The notes under the pieces were generated by a model that saw only the letters and a list, made by a program, of their open reading frames with translations, did no database searches and was not told the origin of the DNA. Shown in pieces: positions 54,896 to 63,121 of a stretch of 64,000 bases of DNA. A program made the position numbers and the translations under genes. The stretch is taken from assembly GCA_003248805.1 (NCBI GenBank), contig QFQY01000011.1, forward strand, positions 62,001-126,000. Reading direction: 5' to 3'. Position 1 is the stretch's first letter; each line of letters starts with the position of its first letter. The stretch is from Chelatococcus sp. (GTDB taxonomy: Bacteria > Pseudomonadota > Alphaproteobacteria > Rhizobiales > Beijerinckiaceae).

Positions 54896-55092
54896 CTCGG
54901 TAGTCTCCCCAGACTTGGGCCGCGTGTCGCGGTCGCTTACGCCTGCGGTTTGCGCCGGGGAAAGGTCGGGCGCTCCGCTTCCTTTGAATTGCGCTGATCA
55001 TAGGGACCGGAGGAGGCGGGGCCAAGCGCGCGCGTCTCGCACTTTGGTGTGAGAGACCTTTGGCGGGGGGCTGCCGCGGCGAGAAAGGCGAC

Positions 55093-55500
55093 CTACAGCC
55101 CGCCCATCCTGCAGACGATGTCCCATTCCGCGTCCGTGACCGGCTGGACCGAGAGGCGGAAGGATTTCACCAGCGACATCTCGGCGAGCTTCGGCTCGGC
55201 CTTGACCTGGGCCAGCGTCACCGGCTTCGGCAACGGCTTCACCGCCTTGAAGTCGACGAGCACCCAGGGCTCGCCCGGAATCCAGATATAGGCTTCCTTG
55301 ATGACCTCGACGATGCCGACGACCTCGAGGCCCTCGTTGGAGTGATAGAAGAAGACCTGCTCGCCGAGCTTCATCCCCATCAGGTTGAGCTTGGCGGTGT
55401 GGTTCTTCACCCCGTCCCAATGCGTGCCCGCCTCGCCGGCCGCGACCTGCTGGTCCCAGGACCATTTCGAGGGTTCGGACTTGATCAGCCAGTGGGCCAT
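55093..55500 (-). CDS. EVE domain-containing protein
   Basis: A 135-residue single EVE-domain protein (PUA-like fold) like human THYN1. It starts AHWLIKSEPSKWSWDQQVAAGEAGTHWDGVKNHTAKLNLM and has EQVFFYHSNEG and VGIVEVIKEAYIW. EVE domains bind modified bases in DNA or RNA. The usual surroundings in Rhizobiales are acs, gpsA and tsaD, as here. Cytoplasmic. Confidence 0.92.
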   Translation of the reverse strand: MAHWLIKSEPSKWSWDQQVAAGEAGTHWDGVKNHTAKLNLMGMKLGEQVFFYHSNEGLEVVGIVEVIKEAYIWIPGEPWVLVDFKAVKPLPKPVTLAQVKAEPKLAEMSLVKSFRLSVQPVTDAEWDIVCRMGGL

Positions 55501-55599
55501 GGGATCGCTCGCTCGGGTGGGATTCGACGAGAATAGCGAGTGGCGAATGGCGCGGCGAAAGGCAAGCCTGGGCGGGCTGCCGCCGCCTGCGCCGGATGC

Positions 55600-55926
55600 C
55601 TACTCGCCGTCGTCTTCGAGGGGATTCGGCGGGCGCGAGGCCGCTTCGCCCTGCTCGTTCCAGAAGCGGACCATCTCGCGGGTCAGGGCGGCGTAGTCCT
55701 GCGGCGAGAGCTCGATGCGGACCTCGCCCTCGCCGGCCGGCAGGATCAGCACGAAGCGGTGCGTGTCCTCGCGGCGCCGGCGGCGCAGCTCGATAGCGGT
55801 TCCGGCGATGCGTCCTGCCAGCGGCACGGGCCCGCTCTCGGCGACGAGTTCCGAGCCCGTCGTCTTGCGCACCTCGGCGATGCCGCGCGCGACGCGTTTC
55901 GTCAGGTCTGACCAGTCGTTCGCCAT
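55600..55926 (-). CDS. small conserved-looking protein of unknown function
   Basis: A 108-residue protein starting MANDWSDLTKRVARGI. It has an amphipathic N-terminal region, a beta-rich middle (RFVLILPAGEGEVRIELSPQDY) and an acidic end (NPLEDDGE). No signal peptide or membrane helix is seen. It follows gpsA on the same strand, 12 bp after its stop, so it is the third member of a tsaD-gpsA unit. In relatives a YciI-type protein often occupies this place, but this sequence does not look like YciI. Confidence 0.72.
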   Translation of the reverse strand: MANDWSDLTKRVARGIAEVRKTTGSELVAESGPVPLAGRIAGTAIELRRRRREDTHRFVLILPAGEGEVRIELSPQDYAALTREMVRFWNEQGEAASRPPNPLEDDGE

Positions 55927-55938
55927 GGTCGTTCTCCC

Positions 55939-56937
55939 TCAGATTTCGGCGCGGATCGGGCGCGCGAGCAGTCCGGCCGCGATCTGGTCGATCTCGGCGC
56001 GTCCGGCCAGGATCGCTGCGACGGCTTCGGCGATCGGCATCTCGACGCCGCGCTCGCGCGCCTTGGCCGCCAGCGCGGAGGCCGTGAAGGCGCCTTCGGC
56101 GAGCTTGCCGCCGGACGCCTCCTCGACCGAGCGACCCTGCCCGAGGGCGAGGCCGAAGGCGAAGTTGCGCGATTGCGGCGAGCCGCAGCTCAGCACGACG
56201 TCGCCGAGCCCGGACAGTCCCATCAGCGTCTCGCCCTGCGCGCCATGCGCTTCGCCGAAGCGGCGCAGCTCCGCGAAACCGCGCGCGACGATGGCGGCGC
56301 GGGCGCTTTCGCCCAGTCCGAGCCCGACCGCGATGCCGGCCGCGATGGCGAGCACGTTCTTGGCCGCGCCGCCGATCTCGACGCCGCGTATGTCGCTGCC
56401 GTGATAGATGCGGAAGGCGGACGAGCTCAGTGCCAGCGCCAGCGCCTCCGCGAGGTCGGGATCGGCGGCGGCGAGCGTCACCGCCGTCGGCAGGCCGCGA
56501 CCGATATCGGCGGCGAAGCTGGGGCCGGAGAGAATCGCGGGCCGCGCGCCGGGCCAGCTTTCGGCGATGATCTGCGTGGTGAACAGGCCTGTGCCCTGTT
56601 CGATGCCCTTCGCGGCGGAGATGGCGGGAAGCCCCGCCGGCAGGGCCGGCGCCAGGGCCTCGCAGGCCTGGCGCAGGTTCTGGGTGGGCACGGTGAGGAG
56701 GAGCGCTCCCACATCGGCGAGATCGGCCAGCGAGGCCGTGGCCGTGATGCCTTCCGGCAGCGTCACGCCCGGCAGGCGGGGCGCCATGCGGGTCGCCGCG
56801 ATGGTGGCGACCGTCGCGGCATCGCGGGCCCAGAGGCGGACCCGGCGCCCGGCACGCCGTGCCGCGACCGCGAGCGCTGCGCCGTAAGCGCCGGCACCGA
56901 CGATGCCGATGGTGCCGAAATCGTCCTTGAGGCTCAT
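55939..56937 (-). CDS. gpsA: NAD(P)-dependent glycerol-3-phosphate dehydrogenase
   Basis: Makes sn-glycerol-3-phosphate from DHAP for phospholipid synthesis, 332 residues. The Rossmann start IGIVGAGAYGAALAVAA, VPTQNLRQACEAL, SAAKGIE, ILSGPSFAADI, the active-site lysine in GGAAKNVLAIAAGIA and the GLGDVVLSCGSPQSRNF segment are typical. Its start overlaps the stop of tsaD by ATGA (56934-56937). Confidence 0.96.
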   Translation of the reverse strand: MSLKDDFGTIGIVGAGAYGAALAVAARRAGRRVRLWARDAATVATIAATRMAPRLPGVTLPEGITATASLADLADVGALLLTVPTQNLRQACEALAPALPAGLPAISAAKGIEQGTGLFTTQIIAESWPGARPAILSGPSFAADIGRGLPTAVTLAAADPDLAEALALALSSSAFRIYHGSDIRGVEIGGAAKNVLAIAAGIAVGLGLGESARAAIVARGFAELRRFGEAHGAQGETLMGLSGLGDVVLSCGSPQSRNFAFGLALGQGRSVEEASGGKLAEGAFTASALAAKARERGVEMPIAEAVAAILAGRAEIDQIAAGLLARPIRAEI

Positions 56938-57989
56938 TCGGCCGCCGTCTCGGGCCGGCGCAGTTCGCTCAGGGGCCAGCGCGGCCGCGCGACCGCGCCC
57001 ATGTCGTCGACGAGGCCGAGGCGCAGCCTTTCCAGCCCGGCCCATGCGATCATCGCGCCATTGTCCCCGCAGAGCGCGAGCGGCGGTGCGATCATCGGCA
57101 GGCCGGCCTCGGTGGCGAGGCGGGTCAGGCTGCGGCGGATCGGCTCGTTGGCGGCGACGCCGCCGGCGACGACCAGCGCGGTGGGCGTGATGCCGGCCGC
57201 GCGGGCGGCGCGCAGGCCGGCGCGCGTCCGGTCCACCAGGACGTCGACGACGGCGGCCTGGAACGAGGCGCACAGATCGGCGACATCGCCGTCGGAAAGC
57301 GGCGCGATCCGCTCCGCGACCAGCCGGACGGCGGTCTTGAGGCCGGAGAGGGAGAAATCGGGCTCGGGCCGGCCCTGCATCGGCCGCGGAAAGTCGAAGC
57401 GGTCGGGATCGCCCTTTTCCGCCTCGCGCTCGACCGAGGGGCCGCCCGGATAGGGCAGAGCGAGCATCTTGGCGATCTTGTCGAAGGCCTCGCCGACGGC
57501 ATCGTCGATCGTGCCGCCGAGCTTGAGGTAGTCGCCGACGCCGCGCACGGCGAGAAGCTGGGTATGCCCCCCCGACACGAGCAGCAGCAGATAGGGGAAG
57601 GCGATGCCGTCCGTCAGCCGCGCCGTCAGGGCATGAGCCTCGAGATGGTTGATCGCGATGAAGGGCTTGCCGGTGGCGAGGGCGATGGCCTTGCCGGTGG
57701 TCAGCCCGACCATGACGCCGCCGACGAGTCCCGGGCCGGCCGCGGCGGCGACCGCGTCGACCTCTGACGGCTTCAGCCCCGCCGTGGCGAAGGCGCGGGC
57801 GACGATGCGGTCGATGGCCTCGACATGGGCGCGGGCCGCGATCTCGGGCACGACACCGCCATAGGCGGCGTGTGCGGCAATCTGACTCAGCACCTCGTTG
57901 GAGAGGATCTTCGTCTCGCCGGAGCGTTCGATCGAGACCACGGAGGCCGCTGTTTCGTCGCAGGTCGTTTCGATGCCGAGGACACGCAT
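56934..57989 (-). CDS. tsaD: tRNA N6-threonylcarbamoyladenosine transferase subunit TsaD
   Basis: Transfers threonylcarbamoyl to A37 of ANN-decoding tRNAs, 351 residues. The Kae1/TsaD signature begins MRVLGIETTCDETAASVV; the metal-binding histidines are in NHLEAHALTARL; LLLLVSGGHTQL, DDAVGEAFDKIAKML and VVAGGVAANEPIRRSL follow. The start at 57989 gives the normal N-terminus. Upstream, in the 210-bp divergent gap, hemD begins; hemC, often found here, is absent. Confidence 0.96.
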   Translation of the reverse strand: MRVLGIETTCDETAASVVSIERSGETKILSNEVLSQIAAHAAYGGVVPEIAARAHVEAIDRIVARAFATAGLKPSEVDAVAAAAGPGLVGGVMVGLTTGKAIALATGKPFIAINHLEAHALTARLTDGIAFPYLLLLVSGGHTQLLAVRGVGDYLKLGGTIDDAVGEAFDKIAKMLALPYPGGPSVEREAEKGDPDRFDFPRPMQGRPEPDFSLSGLKTAVRLVAERIAPLSDGDVADLCASFQAAVVDVLVDRTRAGLRAARAAGITPTALVVAGGVAANEPIRRSLTRLATEAGLPMIAPPLALCGDNGAMIAWAGLERLRLGLVDDMGAVARPRWPLSELRRPETAAE

Positions 57990-58199
57990 GAGGGGTAAAA
58001 TGGTCCTGCGCGGAGGGGCGCGAGCGGGCGGCGGGCGGGGCGGGGCGCGGCCGGCGGTTTCCCGGCGGCCATTCCCTCGTATAGTGCGGGGGCGGCCGCA
58101 AGGCCAAGAGGTGGTGCGGCGCGCGTGCTCGCGCATCCGGCACGGTGCGTCGCGGGTCGCGTCGAAACGCCCGGCGGCCGCACAGGCGAGGGAGACCCG

Positions 58200-60152
58200 A
58201 TGCGCACTTTCGTTTTCCGCCCGAGCGCCGATGCCGAGCGCACGGCGCGTGCGCTGCGCACTCACGGCCACGAGCCGCTCGTGGCGCCGCTGTTCAGGAC
58301 GGTGCGGCTGGAGAGCTCGGCGCCGGACGGGCCGTTCGCCGCCATCGTCCTGACGAGTGGCAATGCCGTGCCGTTTCTCGCCGAAGGACCGGCCGAATGG
58401 CGGGGCCTGCCGGTCTTCGCGGTCGGCGCGCGCACGGCCGCCACCGTCCACGAGGCGGGATTCGGTGATGTCCGCAGTGCCGATGGCGACCGCAACGCGC
58501 TGATCGCGCTGATTCGCGGGGCGTTGCAGGTCCCGGCGCGGCTGTTGCTGATCGCCGCCCGCGACCGCCAGGAGGATGTGAGCGAGCGGCTCGCCGAAGC
58601 CGGGTTCGAGGTCGCGACCTGGATCGCCTATGCGGCCGAGGCGGCGGACGAATTGCCGCAGGAGGCTGCCGAGGCCCTCAGGCGCGGCGAGGCCGACGCG
58701 GCTCTGCATTACTCGGCGAGGGGCGCGCGCACCTTCCTCGCTCTGGCCGGCGCGGCCGGCGTTCTGCCCGAAGCGCTGGAACTCACCCATGTGGCGCTCT
58801 CCGTCGATGTCGCGGCCCCGCTGATCTCCGCCGGTGCCGGCACCGTGCTCGTGGCGGAACATCCCGAGGAGGCGGGCCTGCTCGCGGCGCTCGACCAGAT
58901 GTCCGCTCGCAATCGTGCCGCCGGGGATGCTAGTCAGGAGGGGCCGCCGCCCGAGACCGACAAGGACGCGATGACCGAGCCAGACACTACCTCGCCGCGC
59001 CGCGGCCGCTCGCGCCGGACCGCGCCGACCATCGAGCTGAAGGCCGACGACGTTTCGCAGGCGGCTCCGGCAGAGGCTGCCGCCGAGCCCGAGGTTGCGT
59101 CGGCTGCTGCGGTCGAAGGTTCGGGCGCGGATGCGCATCCGCCCGAGGCCGTGCTGCCGACCGAGGCGCTGCCGGCGGAATTCTCGCCGCCGGAGGAGCC
59201 GCCGGCCGCGCCCGTGGCGGCCCCCCAGCCGGCCGAGACCCCGCTGCCCTGGCGCGCCTTGGCGGTGACCGGCTTGCTCGGCGGCGTGGTCGGGGCCGGC
59301 CTGGCGCTTTTCGGCGCCAGCCGCGTGATGCCTTCCGCCGCGCCGGAGCAACTGGCCGATCTCGGGCGCCGGATCGAAGCGCTTCAGACGTCGGTCGCGG
59401 CGGTCGATCGCAAGTCAGGCACGGCGGCCGAGTCCGCTGCCAGGGCCGTCGCCGAGGCGCAGGCCGCAGTCTCCCGAGCCGGCGAACTCGCCAAGGCGCA
59501 GGGCGGGGCGGTCGATCCGGCCGCGCTCTCGGCGCTGGGCGCGCAGGCCCAGCAGGCGCAGGCCGGCGTGTTGTCTCTCGGCCAGAGGCTGGCGGCGGTC
59601 GAGACGCTGGCCAAAACCAATGCGGGGCCGAGCGGTCAGGCCCTCGCCGCCGCGCGGCTGGTCCTGGCGGACCGGGTGCGTGGGGCCATCTCCAGCGGCC
59701 GCCCCTTCGCCGCCGATGTCGCGGCGCTGGTTCGCGGTGGGGTGCCTGCCGAGCAGGTCGCGGCCCTGGAAGCCGTCGCCGCGTCGGGCGCACCGACGGT
59801 TCCGGCGCTGCTGACGCAGTTCAAGGCGCATCGCACGATGTTCGCGCGGGAGCTCGCGCCCGCCTCCGGGGATTGGCAGTCGCGCCTGCTGGCGCTTGCG
59901 AGCCGGATCGTCACCGTGCGCCCCGTCGGCGATACCGGCGCCAAGGATCCCGCGACGCTGCCTATCCGGATGGAGGCCGCGATCGAGGGCGGAGACATCG
60001 TGGCGGCCGCGGCGCTGTGGGATCAGCTGCCGGAGCCGGCGCGGCGCGCCAGCGCCGATTTCGGAGCGGCCTTGCGCAAGCGCGCGCAGGCTGATGCGGC
60101 CATCGCGAAAATCGCGCAGGATGCAGTCGCGGCCCTCGGCGTGGCCGGCTGA
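58200..60152 (+). CDS. hemD: uroporphyrinogen-III synthase fused to a mitofilin/HemX-like membrane protein
   Basis: One uninterrupted frame of 650 codons. Residues 1-240 are HemD-like (MRTFVFRPSADAERTARALR, AAIVLTSGNAVPFLAE, LLLIAARDRQEDVSERLAEAGFEV, DAALHYSARGARTFLAL), the synthase that closes the tetrapyrrole ring. An Ala/Pro/Glu-rich linker follows, then a membrane helix near 360-385 (RALAVTGLLGGVVGAGLALFGASRV) and a helical mitofilin-like region. The second half is usually a separate gene in Rhizobiales. An in-frame ATG at 58971 could start a separate mitofilin. The first ATG has GGGAG 6 bp upstream. Confidence 0.85.
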   Translation: MRTFVFRPSADAERTARALRTHGHEPLVAPLFRTVRLESSAPDGPFAAIVLTSGNAVPFLAEGPAEWRGLPVFAVGARTAATVHEAGFGDVRSADGDRNALIALIRGALQVPARLLLIAARDRQEDVSERLAEAGFEVATWIAYAAEAADELPQEAAEALRRGEADAALHYSARGARTFLALAGAAGVLPEALELTHVALSVDVAAPLISAGAGTVLVAEHPEEAGLLAALDQMSARNRAAGDASQEGPPPETDKDAMTEPDTTSPRRGRSRRTAPTIELKADDVSQAAPAEAAAEPEVASAAAVEGSGADAHPPEAVLPTEALPAEFSPPEEPPAAPVAAPQPAETPLPWRALAVTGLLGGVVGAGLALFGASRVMPSAAPEQLADLGRRIEALQTSVAAVDRKSGTAAESAARAVAEAQAAVSRAGELAKAQGGAVDPAALSALGAQAQQAQAGVLSLGQRLAAVETLAKTNAGPSGQALAAARLVLADRVRGAISSGRPFAADVAALVRGGVPAEQVAALEAVAASGAPTVPALLTQFKAHRTMFARELAPASGDWQSRLLALASRIVTVRPVGDTGAKDPATLPIRMEAAIEGGDIVAAAALWDQLPEPARRASADFGAALRKRAQADAAIAKIAQDAVAALGVAG

Positions 60153-60169
60153 CGGAGGCTGGAAGGTTC

Positions 60170-61813
60170 ATGGTTCGGGTTCTTCTCTACCTCGCCGTCT
60201 TCGCCGCTCTGGCGGTGGGTGCCGTCTGGCTCGCCGACCGGCCGGGCGAGGTGGCCGTCGTCTGGCAGGGCTACCGCATCGAGACCAGCGTCGCGATCGG
60301 CGCGATCGGCGTGGTGCTGCTGGCGATGCTCGCCATGCTGCTCTGGACCGTTCTCCGCTTCGTGCTGGGGCTTCCCTCCGCCTTCAGCTTCGCCTCGCGC
60401 GCCCGGCGCCGGGCGCGGGCGTTCGAGGCGGTCTCGCGCGGCATGGTCGCGGTCGGGGCGGGCGATCCCGTCGCGGCCGGGCGCTATGCCGGGGAGGCCC
60501 GCCGCTTCGCCGCCTCCGAGCCGCTGACGCTGCTGCTGGAGGCGCAGGCGGCCCAGCTCGCCGGAGATCGCGGTGCGGCGGAGGCGGCCTTCAAGGCGAT
60601 GCTCGACAAGCCCGAGACGCGGGTGCTCGGCCTGCGCGGCCTGTTCGTCGAGGCGCGTCGGCGTGGCGACGCTGCGGCGGCGCGTGCCTTTGCCGACGAT
60701 GCGGTGCGTCGTTCGCCCTCGCTGGCCTGGGCCAATGACGCGATGCTCGATTTCCACACCGGCGCGGGCGACTGGCAGGCGGCGCGCACCGCCGTCGAGC
60801 GCCGTGCCGCGCTGCGTCTGGCGGACAAGGCCGAAGCCAGGCGCCAGCGGGCGGTGCTGCTCGCCGCCGAAGCGCTGGAAGCGCGCGACGGGGAGCCGGA
60901 GCGGGCGCTCGCCGCCGCGCTCGAGGCGGTTAAGCTCGCGCCGGGGCTGACGCCCGCGGCCGCCCTGGCGGGCCGGATGCTGTCCGAGCGCGGCGATATC
61001 CGCAAGGCGGCGAAGCTGCTCGAGGCCGCCTGGAAAGAGGTGCCGCATCCCGATGTGGCGGCCGCCTATCTCGACGTCCGCTCGGGCGACAGCGCGCAGG
61101 ACAGGCTGGCGCGGGCCGTCACGCTGTCGAAGCTCAAGCCGGCCGATCCGGAGAGCGCGCTCACCGTTGCGGGCGCCGCCATCCATGCCCGCGACTTCCA
61201 GAAGGCGCGGGAGGTGCTGAAGCCGGTTCTGGCCGGCGGGGCCACGGTGCGCGCCTGCCTGCTGATGGCGGAGCTGGAAGAGGCGGAGCACGGTGCGGCC
61301 GGGCGCGTGCGCGAATGGCTGGCACGGGCCACCCGGGCGCAGCGCGATCCAGCCTGGGTCGCCGACGGTCTGGTCTCTGATGTCTGGATGCCGGTCTCGC
61401 CGGTGTCCGGGCGGCTCGACGCCTTCGTCTGGAGCGTGCCGCCGGCCGCCCTCGGCCATCTCGACGCGAACATGGACGACGTCCTCGCCGATCTCGACGA
61501 CTCGGCTCCACTGCTCGAAGCGCGGGCCGAGCCCGTCGTCGATGCCGAGCCCGTGGTGACCTCCGTCGCTGCGCCCGCCGCGCCTGCACCGGCCGAGAGC
61601 GTCGCGAAGCCGGCGGTCGAGCCGGCTCCGACCCCGGCCTCGGCCGAGGTTGAGAGCGAGGCGGTGCCCGTTCCGAAGCCCGCTGCCGCACCCGCGTCCG
61701 GCACGGGCGCCAAGCCGGTGATCTTCCCGGTCTCGCACGCGCCCGACGATCCGGGCCCCGACGATATCGAGACCGATCCGGCCAAGAAGGCGCGCTTCCG
61801 GCTGTTCGGATAG
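60170..61813 (+). CDS. HemY family protein
   Basis: A 547-residue inner-membrane protein with two N-terminal helices (VRVLLYLAVFAALAVGAVWLAD and ETSVAIGAIGVVLLAMLAMLLWTVL). The HemY_N domain and TPR-like repeats of about 34 residues run from 90 to 400, and a Pro/Ala/Val-rich tail ends in KKARFRLFG. HemY proteins sit downstream of hemD and hemX and are associated with late haem synthesis, exact role unclear. It follows the hemD fusion by 17 bp and is probably cotranscribed. Not related to HemY protoporphyrinogen oxidase of Gram-positives. Confidence 0.9.
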   Translation: MVRVLLYLAVFAALAVGAVWLADRPGEVAVVWQGYRIETSVAIGAIGVVLLAMLAMLLWTVLRFVLGLPSAFSFASRARRRARAFEAVSRGMVAVGAGDPVAAGRYAGEARRFAASEPLTLLLEAQAAQLAGDRGAAEAAFKAMLDKPETRVLGLRGLFVEARRRGDAAAARAFADDAVRRSPSLAWANDAMLDFHTGAGDWQAARTAVERRAALRLADKAEARRQRAVLLAAEALEARDGEPERALAAALEAVKLAPGLTPAAALAGRMLSERGDIRKAAKLLEAAWKEVPHPDVAAAYLDVRSGDSAQDRLARAVTLSKLKPADPESALTVAGAAIHARDFQKAREVLKPVLAGGATVRACLLMAELEEAEHGAAGRVREWLARATRAQRDPAWVADGLVSDVWMPVSPVSGRLDAFVWSVPPAALGHLDANMDDVLADLDDSAPLLEARAEPVVDAEPVVTSVAAPAAPAPAESVAKPAVEPAPTPASAEVESEAVPVPKPAAAPASGTGAKPVIFPVSHAPDDPGPDDIETDPAKKARFRLFG

Positions 61814-61867
61814 CGAGCGTCGCGAAAAAGCGTGCGGTCGACCGCCGCGCGCCTTATAGCCGGGCCG

Positions 61868-62905
61868 ATGATCCCCACGACGAACGAAACGGCGGCTTTG
61901 CCGGCCGTGACCCTGCAGGTCGGCGACGAACAGGCCGGCCAGCGCCTCGACAAGGCGCTGGCGCTGATGGCCGGCGAGATTTCGCGCGCACGGCTCCAGC
62001 AGGTCATCAAGGAGGGCGGCGTCAGCCTGAACGGCGCCGTGACGACCGACGCCAGCCGCAAGGTCGTGGCGGGCGACGTGCTCATGCTGACGATGCCGGA
62101 GGCGAAACCGGCGGCGCCCGTCGCGCAGAACATTCCGCTCGTGGTCGTCTATGAGGACGACCAGCTCATCGTCATCGACAAGCCGGCCGGGCTCGTCGTC
62201 CATCCCGCGGGCGGGCACGAGGACGGCACGCTGGTCAACGCGCTCATCGCCCATTGCGGCGAAAGCCTGTCCGGCATCGGCGGGGTCAAGCGGCCGGGCA
62301 TCGTGCACCGTCTCGACAAGGACACGAGCGGGCTGCTGGTCGTCGCCAAGACCGACCGCGCGCATAAGCGGCTGGCGGCGCAGTTCGCCGATCACGGCCG
62401 CACCGGCCCGCTGCAGCGCGCCTATCTCGCTTTGGTCTGGGGTGTGCCGCGCCTTCACCAGGGCACGATCGACGCGCGGATCGAGCGCTCCAACCGCAAT
62501 CGCGAGAAGATGATGGTGGTCAAGGAGGAGCGCGGCCGGGAGGCGATCACGCATATCAGCCAGATCGAGCGCTATCCGCCGCTGTTCAAGGGGCGCGAGG
62601 AGACCGAGGCGCTGGCGAGCCTGATCGAGTGCCGGCTGGAGACGGGGCGGACGCATCAGATCCGCGTCCATATGAGCCATATCGGCCACCCGCTGCTCGG
62701 CGACCAGCTCTACGGTTCCGGCTTCGCCACCAAGGCCAGCCGCCTGCCGGAGGCGGCGCGGCAGGCGCTCGCCGATCTCGGCCGGCAGGCCCTGCATGCC
62801 GCCGTGCTCGGCTTCGCCCATCCGACGACGGGCGAGGAACTGCTCTTCGAGTCGGAGCCGCCGGCCGACTTTGCAAATCTGCAATCGGCTCTCGCGAGTC
62901 TGTGA
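61868..62905 (+). CDS. RluA family pseudouridine synthase (RluD-like)
   Basis: A 345-residue pseudouridine synthase. An N-terminal S4 RNA-binding domain (QRLDKALALMAGEISRARLQQVIKEGGVSLNG) precedes the catalytic domain with GIVHRLDKDTSGLLVVAKT, in which the Asp of HRLD is the nucleophile, then RTHQIRVHMSHIGHPLLGDQLYG. S4 plus this motif fits RluD/RluC, acting on 23S rRNA. The start MIPTTNE (61868) is chosen; an in-frame start 36 bp upstream lacks a site. It precedes rpoH, a neighbourhood seen in many Rhizobiales. Confidence 0.93.
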   Translation: MIPTTNETAALPAVTLQVGDEQAGQRLDKALALMAGEISRARLQQVIKEGGVSLNGAVTTDASRKVVAGDVLMLTMPEAKPAAPVAQNIPLVVVYEDDQLIVIDKPAGLVVHPAGGHEDGTLVNALIAHCGESLSGIGGVKRPGIVHRLDKDTSGLLVVAKTDRAHKRLAAQFADHGRTGPLQRAYLALVWGVPRLHQGTIDARIERSNRNREKMMVVKEERGREAITHISQIERYPPLFKGREETEALASLIECRLETGRTHQIRVHMSHIGHPLLGDQLYGSGFATKASRLPEAARQALADLGRQALHAAVLGFAHPTTGEELLFESEPPADFANLQSALASL

Positions 62906-63121
62906 GGTCGGAAGCGGCCTTCGCCGCCTTTCCGTCACGCTTTTCTGGCTTATACTGCTCTTCCGGAATGCGGATGGCCAAGGGGGCGCCGCAAAGCGAC
63001 GGGCCTGACTGAACCTATGTATGGTTCGCGTGTTGGCTTTGTCGCGGTATCCGAGACCTGCGCGAAGGTTGATCGCGCGGCAGGCCTGCCGCGATGCGGG
63101 GGCCTGGAAAGGAGAACGAGC

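Noticed and set aside
62930..62960. Heat-shock-type promoter before rpoH
   Set aside because: Only a TATACT hexamer was found; no convincing -35 for either housekeeping or RpoH-type recognition.
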